DNA of 64,000 nt from CACIAM-69d sp001698445 (GCF_043235035.1 NZ_JAZAQF010000029.1:1-64000), one strand, 5' to 3'; counted from the stretch's first letter, positions 43,106-51,795 are shown. Translations and numbers: made by a program. Notes: a model not told the origin generated them from the sequence alone.

Positions 43106-43936
43106 ATGATGGGTATCCGCGAACCGTTGCCCTACAGACCTGTGACGATGCGATCACTCAGAAATTTACAAGCCCGGTATTGCTATCACATCACCATGCG
43201 TTGCAACAACCGAGAATTTCGACTGACTCGATCGACCTGCCGAGAATTGTTGCTGTATGCGATTCGTCGCTGTCAGAGCATTTTTGGCTTCAAGCTCTAT
43301 GCCCTCTGCATCATGAGCAACCACATTCATTACCTGATTGAACCCAAAGCACCCACAGACTTGCCGAAGATTATGCACTGGCTGAATTGGTACACCGCCA
43401 TGTGCTTTAACCGGTTGCTGAAGCGTACCGGCCACTTTTGGGAAAAGCGCTACCACAGCACCGGATTTCCTGTGGCCGATCGCCGTCGTGCTCTCAACAC
43501 CCTGCGATACATCCACGCCAACCCCAAGGCGGCGGGCATCCAAGCGGGCTTTTTCTATGACTTCAGCAACTACGGCATTTATGACCGACTGGGCCATGAC
43601 GGCCTTAGCCAGTGGCATCCGGCTTTTTTGAGCTTGGGGGCTACCCTCGAACTCTGTGCTGCTGCCTATCGCAAATTTTGTAAACACTATCGCCCTAAGG
43701 CCAAACCCGAAAGCCGCAACCATTGGGGTTCCAAGCTGCTGGCGAACTTGCGGGCCCGAGGCAAGCCTAACCCCAAGCACAGCCCCGGTCAGCGATCGCT
43801 GTGGCAGGACTGGGACTGTCCGAGTGATGAAATTCGTGACGTTGCACAACGATTTGTGTTGGCCAATTGCTACGACCCAGCGACGACCCAACTGCAATGG
43901 GGCCTCGACTCAGAGCCGCCCGATCCCGAAACGTAG
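43106..43936 (+). CDS. REP-associated tyrosine transposase (RAYT, IS200-like Y1 family)
   Basis: 276 residues. The HUH core is intact: SNHIHYLIEP with H73 and H75, and LRYIHANPKAAG with the nucleophile Tyr135. The early CYHITMRCNNREF and GHFWEKRYHSTGFP blocks are family-typical. RAYTs cut single-stranded REP hairpins and may spread them. The basic C-terminal tail (about 195-230) is longer than usual. Two ATGs sit at 43106 and 43109; Met15 at 43148 would give a more typical N-terminus. The two long direct repeats just upstream (copies A and B) are the likely substrates. Confidence 0.92.
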   Translation: MMGIREPLPYRPVTMRSLRNLQARYCYHITMRCNNREFRLTRSTCRELLLYAIRRCQSIFGFKLYALCIMSNHIHYLIEPKAPTDLPKIMHWLNWYTAMCFNRLLKRTGHFWEKRYHSTGFPVADRRRALNTLRYIHANPKAAGIQAGFFYDFSNYGIYDRLGHDGLSQWHPAFLSLGATLELCAAAYRKFCKHYRPKAKPESRNHWGSKLLANLRARGKPNPKHSPGQRSLWQDWDCPSDEIRDVAQRFVLANCYDPATTQLQWGLDSEPPDPET

Positions 43937-44052
43937 GGCAGCGATCGTCACAAACCAGACAGCAAAGGAGGTTCAAACGGTGCCAGGTAACGGATCGCTG
44001 AAAGGCAGGAAAATCATGGATAATTAACGCCTTTACAAATCGCAAAAAATCC

Positions 44053-46428
44053 CTAGGACTGTGGCCTGCTACAGTTCACAAGTCTCGATGCGAGAGAAGA
44101 GAACCACCCATCCTCCCAAAGCCCCCGGGGAAACCGCCAATACCGGGGAAATTCTCCTTTAGGTGAGAGACGGGGATTCATCTTTAGTTCGTTGCGGCTC
44201 TTCCAGTCGTCATTCTCTCGCCATCTCACTCGCGTGCCAAAGTCCTCCCAAATCTTATCACCCGGATACTTGCCATCCAGCTTGGCTCCACAGGCGACGT
44301 AGATCTCCTTTTGCACCGAAAAGCCAAATTGGCCCTGGCTGTGTTTCACCCACAAGCGATCAATGGCCAACAACTCCTCGCAGGGAAAGTTCAATAGCTC
44401 CTCACTCGTGAACCAATCCCCTTCTTCCTTGCCCACCGTCGTGATCATCAGCCGATAGGTTTCGTCGTCGGCCCCTTTCCAGTTACCCGCAATCATCAGG
44501 GCTTCTAGTTTGGCGTAGCGGGCATGGGTAGCGGCTGGTTTCAACCGCTCCAAGGTTTCCAGCTCCGCAGCAGATAAGCGTTGACGATCGATCAGCGGCC
44601 AGCTTTCAGCAAACAATTGCGGGGCCTGTTGCGCCGTCAGCTCCATAAAGCTGAGGGGATGCTTCAGCAGTTCGACATAGAGCAACAGAGTCGGTTTCCA
44701 GGTTTCCAACCCAAGGCGATCAGTAATTAAGCTTTCGTCGCGTCGCCGCACCAGTTCCGAAGCAGTTAGGAATTCCTGGAAGCCCAAATGGGCAAATTCA
44801 TAGACCTCATCATGCTTCACCAGCAGCTCGCTAACATCCACCATTTGCGCCAAGAAATCCGCTGCATTCACATCAAAATTACGCTCAGTGAAAGCAGCTT
44901 GCATGATGCCCAATAAGTCGTCTTTTTCAATTTGTTTGTGAGCCGATTCTCGGGCATCCGCCGTGGCCCGTAGCATCATCTCCAGCGCCACTCGCTGCAA
45001 CACTTCGCGCCGCTGATCGATCGAATCCAACAACAACTCAATATTGCGGGCTTGGGGTCGCCAACCAAGCTGAATTTCACAAATTTCTCGATAGAGTTGC
45101 GATCTCCGACTGGGCAGATCGGCACTTTGCTTGATGCTATGAAAGCGACAAATCATGTTCAGCATCAACGGATTACGCGGCAAGCGGCCCAAGTCCTCGG
45201 GACGCGCGGTGATTGCCTGCCATAGGCGATCGGCATCTCGCTCTGCAAACAATCGCTGATCGCGGGTGGGGCGATCGCCCTGACAAGCTCGACTGAGATA
45301 CCACTGATGAATAAAGAGTTGTTGTTGGTGGAGTTCAAATTCTTCAACAACATAGGTTTCGGGTTTGTCGCGAAAATCTTCGGTGTAGGCCCGGGGACGC
45401 GAGGTGATGATGAACACCGCATCGGGATACTGCCGCATTTGGTCGCTTAACCATTGGCTGACCACGGGGCGATCGCCTGCTGGCACTTCATCAAACCCAT
45501 CAAACATCACCAATGCTGTACCTTGGTTCAGCAAATTGGCGGCCCAACTGGGGGGCGGATTGAGTGCTTTGCCGCCGGGCAATCCTGGCAAGTGGTAATG
45601 GGTCAGCAAGTCTGGCAAGTTGGGCGGATTTTCTTTGGTTAATTCCCGCCGACAATCCTTCAGAAACAACAAAAATGGGATGAGTTTAGGCGCACCTTTT
45701 TGGCGATAGGTTCCCTTGCCATAAACATAGGCCACATGTTTGAGCAAGGTAGTTTTGCCCGAGCCGCCCAAGGCCCGCAGCGCTAAGTGGCGGTTCGCCG
45801 CGCCGCGATCGACCCGCTTGAGCAAATCCCAAATTTCGCCTTTACCCGGTGAGCGATCGTTTGCGTTCTGTGACCATCGCTCGGGGCGATCGCCCGTCAC
45901 CATGTAAACCGGTGTGAGATTCAGCGGCACAAAGACCTTTTCCAGTTCCGGGCGAAACAGCATTGATCGCTCACCCCGATCCAAGCCCACGGGAATATCT
46001 TGTTGGCAATCTTGGGCTTGCCGCTTCAGATATTGGGCCTCAAAGTCGGACAGTTGCCATTTCAGGGTTTCATTGAGCGCATCGAGCCACGCCACCAATG
46101 CGCTGGCATCCTTTTTGGCGCGATCGGCGTAGATTTCCGATAGTTGCTCAATGAAGTTTTTGCTATAGATACCCCACACGGCCGTGACCAGTGTTACCCC
46201 AGCAGTCACTACCGCCTGTGTCCATTCCTGCTTCAGCAAAAACCCCCCAAACAGCCAGCCGCTCCCACCCAGCGGCATCCACTGAATCAAGGGCTGCACG
46301 ATTTGCCGCTGCACAAAGCGCCGTTCTGAGGTGGGGCGGCCCTTCGCTTCCGGTGTGGCCGACTTCGATTCTTGGGCTTTTTCGTCCTGCTTGGGTTCCG
46401 GCTGAGGCGCAGCAGATTCGTTCGGCAT
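44053..46428 (-). CDS. NACHT NTPase fused to C-terminal GUN4 domain (STAND-type)
   Basis: 791 residues. After a polar N-terminus, two hydrophobic stretches lie at about 52-88 (SGWLFGGFLL and AVVTAGVTLVTAVWGIY). The NACHT NTPase spans about 205-530: Walker A LGGSGKTTLL (about 220-229), Walker B ALVMFDGFDEVP (about 305-316), and sensor IITSRPRAY. Helical repeats follow to about 620. The last 150 residues are a GUN4 domain (LEALMIAGNWKGADDETY, FPCEELLAIDRLWVKHSQGQ, FGFSVQKEIY). GUN4 binds Mg-porphyrins and bilins in tetrapyrrole synthesis. STAND NTPases are sensors, often of infection or stress. So the fusion may couple a tetrapyrrole signal to a switch. ATG at 46428. Confidence 0.88.
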   Translation of the reverse strand: MPNESAAPQPEPKQDEKAQESKSATPEAKGRPTSERRFVQRQIVQPLIQWMPLGGSGWLFGGFLLKQEWTQAVVTAGVTLVTAVWGIYSKNFIEQLSEIYADRAKKDASALVAWLDALNETLKWQLSDFEAQYLKRQAQDCQQDIPVGLDRGERSMLFRPELEKVFVPLNLTPVYMVTGDRPERWSQNANDRSPGKGEIWDLLKRVDRGAANRHLALRALGGSGKTTLLKHVAYVYGKGTYRQKGAPKLIPFLLFLKDCRRELTKENPPNLPDLLTHYHLPGLPGGKALNPPPSWAANLLNQGTALVMFDGFDEVPAGDRPVVSQWLSDQMRQYPDAVFIITSRPRAYTEDFRDKPETYVVEEFELHQQQLFIHQWYLSRACQGDRPTRDQRLFAERDADRLWQAITARPEDLGRLPRNPLMLNMICRFHSIKQSADLPSRRSQLYREICEIQLGWRPQARNIELLLDSIDQRREVLQRVALEMMLRATADARESAHKQIEKDDLLGIMQAAFTERNFDVNAADFLAQMVDVSELLVKHDEVYEFAHLGFQEFLTASELVRRRDESLITDRLGLETWKPTLLLYVELLKHPLSFMELTAQQAPQLFAESWPLIDRQRLSAAELETLERLKPAATHARYAKLEALMIAGNWKGADDETYRLMITTVGKEEGDWFTSEELLNFPCEELLAIDRLWVKHSQGQFGFSVQKEIYVACGAKLDGKYPGDKIWEDFGTRVRWRENDDWKSRNELKMNPRLSPKGEFPRYWRFPRGLWEDGWFSSLASRLVNCSRPQS

Positions 46429-46545
46429 CACGAGTGAGAGAGGCGAGACTTAAGCCAATTATGCCGAATCACGGATTTTGATGAGAGACAGGCGATCGGG
46501 AAGGCTTGTGAGCGGCGAAGTGGCTGCGGTGTGCAGAAAGTTGCC

Positions 46546-47502
46546 CTACTGCCCGGATTCGTGGCGTTCGTAGGCGGTGACGATCCGTTGAACCAGCGGA
46601 TGGCGCACCACATCGGCGCGGGTCAGTTCACAAAAGGCGATCCCTTCAACATTTTTGAGAATCCGTTGGGCGATCGCCATGCCCGAGGTTTGGTGCTCCG
46701 GCAAGTCGGTTTGGGTAATGTCGCCAGTCACGACCATGCGCGATCGAAACCCCAGCCGCGTCAACACCATCTTCATTTGGGCCGGCGTGGTGTTTTGGGC
46801 CTCATCCAAAATCACAAAGGCATTGTTCAGGGTGCGACCGCGCATATAAGCCAACGGAGCCACTTCCACAATGCCCCGCTCCATCAGGTTGGCCACCTTT
46901 TCCGGGTCGATCAGTTCGTATAGCGCGTCGTAGAGCGGGCGCAGATACGGATCAATTTTTTGTTGCAGGTCGCCGGGCAGGAACCCCAGCCGCTCGCCCG
47001 CTTCCACGGCGGGACGGGTGAGGATCAGGCGCTCAAATTCGCCGGCCAGCAACGCTTGCACAGCAATCAGGGCAGCGAGGAAGGTTTTGCCCGTGCCCGC
47101 CGGGCCGGTGCAGAAGATCAGGTCGTGATTGCGGATGGCTTTGATGTAGCGCTGTTGGCGAAAGGTTTTGGCGCGGATGTTGTCGCCGCGTCGGGTGCGG
47201 GCGATCGAGTCCTGGTGCAAGTCCGCCAGCTCACCGAGCCGATCGGTTTCGATCGCCCGTTTCGCCGTCAGCACATCCGCTTCATCAATCCGCTGCCCGG
47301 CGCTCCAATAGATTTCTAAGGCCTTGACGACTTGTTGGCACAGGGCGATCGCCTTGTCGGGCCCAGTGATCACCAACTCTTGGCCGCGCATCACCAGGGT
47401 TGTGCCCGTGTGCTTGGCCAGGGCCTTGAGGGTTTCCTCGCGATGGCCCGCCAGGGTGACGGCGCTGGTGCTGCTGCCCAGGTCGATCGACAGGGGAGAC
47501 AC
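46546..47502 (-). CDS. phoH: PhoH family ATPase (YbeZ-type)
   Basis: 318 residues. The P-loop is GPAGTGKTFLA (133-143), and the Walker B-like NAFVILDEAQNTTPAQMKM and VVTGDITQTDLP are present. PhoH/YbeZ proteins are predicted RNA-associated ATPases or helicases that act with YbeY in 16S rRNA maturation. Here the gene follows khpA with a two-base gap on the same strand, and rpsP is upstream, a conserved cyanobacterial cluster, which supports an RNA role over phosphate control. The start is GTG at 47502. An N-terminal KH-like segment (about 15-60, TLAGHREETLKALAKHTG) is typical of the longer forms. Confidence 0.93.
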   Translation of the reverse strand: MSPLSIDLGSSTSAVTLAGHREETLKALAKHTGTTLVMRGQELVITGPDKAIALCQQVVKALEIYWSAGQRIDEADVLTAKRAIETDRLGELADLHQDSIARTRRGDNIRAKTFRQQRYIKAIRNHDLIFCTGPAGTGKTFLAALIAVQALLAGEFERLILTRPAVEAGERLGFLPGDLQQKIDPYLRPLYDALYELIDPEKVANLMERGIVEVAPLAYMRGRTLNNAFVILDEAQNTTPAQMKMVLTRLGFRSRMVVTGDITQTDLPEHQTSGMAIAQRILKNVEGIAFCELTRADVVRHPLVQRIVTAYERHESGQ

Positions 47503-47504
47503 CG

Positions 47505-47879
47505 CTACCGCCCTCGGTTGGGTCGATCGGGTCGCGATCGCCGTCGGTCACCCCCGCGATCGCCCCGGCCCCGGCCGTTGCCGTCCTCTGAGGGGCCCTC
47601 GCCCAAGCTGTAGCCGCCATACACGTCCAAAAAGGCCGCGCGACCTTCATGGTGGGCCGCCAAGTCCAAAACCGTGCGGATTGATTGGATGGTTTTGCCG
47701 CTGCGCCCAAACACCCGTCCCCGATCGGCCGGGTCAAAGGCCACCCGCAGCCAAACGTTGTTGCCCGTATGCTCGCAGTCAATCCGCAAAGCATCGGGCA
47801 CTTCCAGCAACGGTTCAATCAGGTATTGCACAAGCCCCTCGTAGTCGATCGAGGGGCTTGGATTCGTCGAAGTTGTCAA
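47505..47879 (-). CDS. khpA: KH-domain RNA-binding protein KhpA
   Basis: 124 residues. A single KH domain with the GxxG-type loop FGRSGKTIQSIRTVLDLAA (about 58-76) follows the typical start SPSIDYEGLVQYLIEPLLE. The C-terminus is a long Gly/Arg/Asp tail (GNGRGRGDRGGDRRRSRPD), unusual for bacterial KhpA and suitable for RNA or protein contacts. In other bacteria KhpA with KhpB regulates translation and cell division. Start is TTG at 47879, the only start before the conserved sequence. Bases 47831-47860, just inside the gene, can form a perfect 11-bp hairpin. Sits between rpsP and phoH. Confidence 0.88.
   Translation of the reverse strand: MTTSTNPSPSIDYEGLVQYLIEPLLEVPDALRIDCEHTGNNVWLRVAFDPADRGRVFGRSGKTIQSIRTVLDLAAHHEGRAAFLDVYGGYSLGEGPSEDGNGRGRGDRGGDRRRSRPDRPNRGR
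47831..47860 (-). promoter_or_regulatory. hairpin at the 5' end of khpA coding sequence
   Basis: CAAGCCCCTCG (47831-47841) pairs exactly with CGAGGGGCTTG (47850-47860) around 8 bases. On the khpA mRNA it starts about 19 bases after the TTG start, where a stable stem can slow translation. Confidence 0.55.
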
Positions 47880-48045
47880 GCGGAACTCCGGCTACTCGAA
47901 AATGATTAGGGGCAAAGCCACCGGGGCGATGAACGCGATTCAGTGGGGCGATCGCCCGAGCCTTGCCAAACAACAGGGGCAGGCTGCCGGCCAGTCGGGA
48001 AGGGAGAGGAATCTCGACAGACCAGAAAACTGCACCTCCAACCCA

Positions 48046-48303
48046 CTAGGCGTTAGCGGCCTTCAGTTGCTCAAAAATGTTGGCCTTTTCAAAGATGCTG
48101 CGCACGGTGTCGGTGGGTTGAGCACCAGACTTCAGACGCTCGATGATCCGAGGCACTTCCAAGCGCGTTTCGTTCGTGCGGGGATTATAGAAACCCAGTT
48201 CTTCCAGGGCGCGACCATCGCGGCGCGAGGTACTTTGCATCACCACGATGCGATAGCTGACTTCGCGTTTTTTGCCGAGGCGCTTGAGGCGAATCTTAAC
48301 CAT
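48046..48303 (-). CDS. rpsP: 30S ribosomal protein S16
   Basis: 85 residues, the standard size. MVKIRLKRLGKKREVSYRIV and the following RRDGRALEELGFYNP are S16 signatures. It binds 16S rRNA in the 30S body. The frame is open 17 codons further upstream, but ATG at 48303 is the family start. It is the first gene of the rpsP-khpA-phoH cluster. The gap to khpA is 166 bases, long enough for a separate promoter. Confidence 0.97.
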   Translation of the reverse strand: MVKIRLKRLGKKREVSYRIVVMQSTSRRDGRALEELGFYNPRTNETRLEVPRIIERLKSGAQPTDTVRSIFEKANIFEQLKAANA

Positions 48304-48449
48304 GGGGGCTGTTGCAACCGAATCGAGTGTAACGACTGTCGTTTTTGGGAGCAAACGACAAAAGACAAAACTTGATTCTACGCGCTGAAGCCAGATCGAG
48401 GCTAGGGGGTGGCCAGGATTTTTTCGGCGATCGCGGCTGCGGGTCTCTC

Positions 48450-48455
48450 TATAAT
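48450..48455 (+). promoter_or_regulatory. possible -10 element of a chlM promoter
   Basis: A consensus TATAAT, 295 bases before the chlM ATG and pointing toward it. No good -35 was found at the right distance. If used, the transcript would begin in the GCGGCAAT repeats. Confidence 0.3.
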
Positions 48456-48459
48456 CAAA

Positions 48460-48534
48460 TGCGGCAATGAATTTTGCGGCAATTAATGCGGCATTAAATT
48501 TTGCTCATTTGCGGCCATTTGCGGCAATGAATTC
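48460..48534. repeat. GCGGCAAT-type short direct repeats upstream of chlM
   Basis: TGCGGCAATGAATT occurs at both ends of this tract, with GCGGCAATTAA and GCGGCATTAAATT between. It lies in the 440-base gap between the divergent rpsP and chlM genes. No ORF was found across it. Confidence 0.7.
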
Positions 48535-48744
48535 GGTGCAGCAGTCACGCAATGCAGCGGTCAATGATGGCGATCCACAGCAGTCGCCATTCGGCCATAG
48601 TTGCCTTGCCCATCAGCGCCCATGGGTGACCACCCGTGCCACTGGTGACGATCCACGCCGACCCACGGCCAGGCCCTGGCGACCATCCTGGCCCTTAGCA
48701 TCCAACTTTTGAGATCACTCTACCCAAGATTTACGCAATTCCCT

Positions 48745-49449
48745 ATGAGCAGCGCCACCAGCAACAAGGGCAACGACAAGGCCATCGTCAAGGACTATTT
48801 CAACACCACTGGTTTCGATCGCTGGCGGCGCATCTATGGCGACGGCGACGTGAACAAGGTGCAACGCGACATCCGCGAAGGGCATCAACGCACGGTGGAC
48901 ACGGTGGTCTATTGGCTGAAGCAAGGGAGCAAACTGGCGGGCCAAACCATCTGTGATGCGGGTTGCGGCGTGGGTTCCCTGAGTGTGCCGTTGGCGGAGT
49001 TAGGGGCGATCGTTTCGGGTAGTGATATTTCCGAGGCGATGATCGGTGAGGCCAAGGAGCGCGCGGCCAAGCTGAACTTGGGCGATCGCCTGAGTTTTGA
49101 AGTGAAGGATCTTGAGGCGATCGAGGGTTCCTACGACACCGTGATTTGTTTGGATGTGTTGATTCACTATCCCGACCAAGACATTGAAAAAATGATTGGG
49201 CATTTGGCCAGCCTTGCCCAGTCGAAGCTAATCCTCAGCTTTGCGCCCAAGAGTCCGGTTTATGTGCTGTTGAAAAAAATTGGCGAGCTGTTCCCCGGCC
49301 CCAGCAAAACCACGCGCGCCTATTTGCACCCGGTGCGGGATGTGGTGCGGATTTTGCGGGCCAATGGGTTTGAGGTTAATCGGCGGGAGTTCATTGGCTC
49401 CCAGTTCTATTTCTCGCAAATTCTGGAGGCGGTCCGCCCACAGGAATAG
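48745..49449 (+). CDS. chlM: magnesium protoporphyrin IX methyltransferase
   Basis: 234 residues. It transfers a methyl group from SAM to the C13 propionate of Mg-protoporphyrin IX, the step after Mg-chelatase in chlorophyll synthesis. FDRWRRIYGDGDVNKVQRDI at the start is diagnostic for ChlM. The SAM site is DAGCGVGSLSVPL, with ASGSDIS-like acidic residues after (IVSGSDISEAMI). VICLDVLIHYP and LILSFAPKSPVYVLLKK follow. ATG at 48745 is the family start; the frame opens 12 codons earlier. A GUN4 domain, a known partner of this pathway, is encoded 2.3 kb away in the NACHT protein. Confidence 0.96.
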   Translation: MSSATSNKGNDKAIVKDYFNTTGFDRWRRIYGDGDVNKVQRDIREGHQRTVDTVVYWLKQGSKLAGQTICDAGCGVGSLSVPLAELGAIVSGSDISEAMIGEAKERAAKLNLGDRLSFEVKDLEAIEGSYDTVICLDVLIHYPDQDIEKMIGHLASLAQSKLILSFAPKSPVYVLLKKIGELFPGPSKTTRAYLHPVRDVVRILRANGFEVNRREFIGSQFYFSQILEAVRPQE

Positions 49450-50871
49450 GCGCGAGCAATCCGTGGGGCAACAAAATTCAGCGCGGCTCGATCGGGATGT
49501 AATTCACCAGTTACATCCCACCCAGTGGTGTTCCAGCCGCTCAACCCCACCAACTACAACCCAGCAACCCGATCGCAAATCGGAGTGGGGCAAGGGGCTG
49601 AGGGCTTGTTGTCATTTCCATCACCGTAGGGGTTGGATCTCCCAACCCTAGCCCGGGCGATCGCCACAACCCTGTCCACCTCTGGGAACACCCAAGGATC
49701 ACGGGAACTGGGCGGGGAGACCCCGCCCCTACGACTAATTGGTTTGAAGAACGAGGTCAGCGGGTTTCAGGCGATTTGACGACAGGCCCTAAGCCCCTTG
49801 TTACGACGACCGTGGGTGACGACTGCGGGCATGGAAAATTAACCATCTCTCACTGATTCCAAATTGCAAACTTTTTGCTAAAAACTGATCGCTCACCCAC
49901 AAAATGCTTCACGGCCCTTTTAGGTGGAAATTCCCTAGAAAAGCTTAAGAAAACCAAAACTTTTAACAGAGATAAACAGAATTGAAGTTTCATCAAAAGT
50001 AGGTAAAACAATATTAAGTAGAACACCAATCCCAATTTTGATCAGATCCCAACATTGCATTGACCCAGATCACAGATTTTTAGCTTCACCTTTGTCATGA
50101 CGACCCGATCGAGTCAGTCATAGTTTCCGTCTGAACAGTTGCAGGCCGCCGCTTCTCTTGAGAGAAGAGTTTGCCGAAATGCCGGCTGAGTTTTGAGTGG
50201 GACTCACTTGGTATCAGAGGTAACCAATTAGGGATCGCGTCATTCGGAGGAACCGATGTCTTTAAATTGAAAGGAATTGTTGCTAAATTCCCCCGATCCC
50301 CGATCGGCTATTCCATAATGCTAATAACGAGAATGAATTAACCCCTCGATTCCATGATTGGTTTTGATCACCCTTATCTCCTGCTCTCAAAACCAGTTGC
50401 ATCGCCTCTGAAATTGCTTTTTAAGGCATTCTTCCGCTGAGGTTTGTGGTCGGTTGGCCGCCGGCCATTCACTGAATTTGTTGAAGTTATTGACAGTTCT
50501 ATCTGCGAGGTCGTGAGGAGTCGAAAACGACGGAAATGCTCGAGAACAGCCCTTTCAGCCCTCTACCGCTTGAACTGGGCTAATTGAATTGGGCTAATGG
50601 ATATCGCGCTCAAATGGATTCCGTCGTTTTTTGAGTTTTCTTGGTCAACAGGATGACTCGGCTCATATCTGTGTTGTTTTTCGTTGTTTTTCGTTTCCAA
50701 TCGCGTTTTTTTATCACTGGATGTGAAGGATCGATCGCCCGGCTTCGGTGCTCCCGCCGCAAATCTTCCTTGCCTTGGGGGGGCGATCGCGCCTTCAGCC
50801 CATCCGCCGTTTAGACAAGCCCGTCGATGCCTCGGTTTAGTTCCTCAAATTTTTGCCAGATGGTGACCACA
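49450..50871. other. gene-free region with repeat remnants, about 1.4 kb
   Basis: No gene can be supported. It contains hairpin-forming GTAGGGGTTGGATCTCCCAACC (49624) style repeats written here in part, a GGGGAGACCCCGCCCCTACG repeat at 49716, and a copy of the CTAAGCCCCTTGTT family at 49789-49862 that matches 53825-53882 well beyond the palindrome. The AT-rich part from about 49840 to 50700 shows no RNA gene I recognise. Confidence 0.6.
49789..49862. repeat. CTAAGCCCCTTGTTACGACGACC family, longer element
   Basis: The first 23 bases match the 53825 copy almost exactly, and similarity continues (GGGCATGGAAAATTAACC against GGGCATAGAAAATCAACC, then ACTGATTCC against ATGATTCC). The left palindrome arm is mostly lost. 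Confidence 0.7.
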
Positions 50872-51060
50872 ATGCTGACCGTAGAAACGATTTACTGCCC
50901 CAACTGTGGTTCGCGTGCAGAGCGTCATCGAATTCGCACGAGCAACGTGATTCGCACCCAGTGCCATGCCTGTGACTATTTGATGGTGACTTGCTCGCTC
51001 ACGGCTCGGGTGTTGGAAGCCTACGCGCCGGGCATTGCGATCGCCCAACGATCGGCTTGA
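50872..51060 (+). CDS. small zinc-ribbon protein
   Basis: 62 residues. Two CxxC pairs, YCPNCGS and QCHACDY, form a zinc ribbon. The family is widespread in cyanobacteria and is sometimes mislabelled as a PriA helicase fragment. It has no helicase motifs. The ATG at 50872 fits the family; two in-frame upstream ATGs (50827, 50860) would add residues with no family match. The role is unknown, and a nucleic-acid or protein-binding function is likely. It is followed by a 114-base gap before the convergent SH3 gene. Confidence 0.75.
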   Translation: MLTVETIYCPNCGSRAERHRIRTSNVIRTQCHACDYLMVTCSLTARVLEAYAPGIAIAQRSA

Positions 51061-51174
51061 GTTTTTGCCCAATTCATCATTCGCCCAATTCATTCAGCCC
51101 AGAACTGGGTGGATTGGGCTGGTGAATCGGGATGGTTCATCCAGTGCCTTAATTCAGCGCCTTAATTCAGCTCA

Positions 51175-51678
51175 TTAATCCAGTCGGCGGGTGTTGCCGC
51201 TGCGAACCCAGCCCTCGGGGCCGCTTTCGCCCAGGCGCACCCGCTGCCAACGCCGATCGGGACTGTCTCCCAAGACAATGACCCGATCGTTGTAGTCCAC
51301 ACTGCCCAGCCTTGCGCCCGATCGATTGGGAGCTGATCGCAACACCAGCCCGATCGGTTGGGTCACCCGGGCCCGATAAGCACCGGGCGGCAAGGGCGGC
51401 GGCGGCGGCAAGGACGGGGCCGGGGCAACCACGCTGCTAGGCGGTGGGGGCGGGGTCACCGCTGCGCCGGGTTTGGGATCGTTGGCAAAGCTGGGGCGGG
51501 GCGGGGCCGTGGCAATTTGGGTGACGATGTAGCGAACGGCAATCACCCCTCCGGCAGCCAAAAAGGCGATCGCGATCGCGATGCCACTAATGAGGCTGAC
51601 CAGCCCGCGCAATAGTTTCCACAGCCAACGCACGATCGTTTGCGACTCCCGATGAGGATCAACCACCAACCTGTCCAA
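51175..51678 (-). CDS. membrane-anchored SH3b domain protein
   Basis: 167 residues. An N-terminal membrane helix (LVSLISGIAIAIAFLAAGGVIAV in two parts, about 27-50) anchors it. A Pro-rich linker (PPPPPSSVVAPAPSLPPPPP) leads to an SH3b domain at about 100-165: GLVLRSAPNRSGARLGSVDY, VIVLGDSP and GWVRSGNTRRL. Bacterial SH3 domains of this type bind cell-wall peptides. The start is TTG at 51678, so the exact N-terminus is uncertain. An 8 x 13-bp tandem repeat lies just upstream. Confidence 0.75.
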   Translation of the reverse strand: MDRLVVDPHRESQTIVRWLWKLLRGLVSLISGIAIAIAFLAAGGVIAVRYIVTQIATAPPRPSFANDPKPGAAVTPPPPPSSVVAPAPSLPPPPPLPPGAYRARVTQPIGLVLRSAPNRSGARLGSVDYNDRVIVLGDSPDRRWQRVRLGESGPEGWVRSGNTRRLD

Positions 51679-51691
51679 AATATTTCGCTAA

Positions 51692-51795
51692 CCGATCTAG
51701 CCCAGAGACTTCGCCAAGAGATCTAGCCAGCCGATCTAGCCAGCCGATCTAGCCCAGAGATTTCGCCAAGAGATCTAGCCAGCCGATCTAGCCAG
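51692..51795. repeat. 13-bp tandem repeat, eight units
   Basis: 104 bases, exactly eight 13-base units of the types CCGATCTAGCCAG, GAGACTTCGCCAA and GAGATCTAGCCAG. They are arranged as a 52-base block duplicated with one base change. It starts 14 bases upstream of the SH3 gene start, so it falls in its promoter or leader. Confidence 0.9.
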
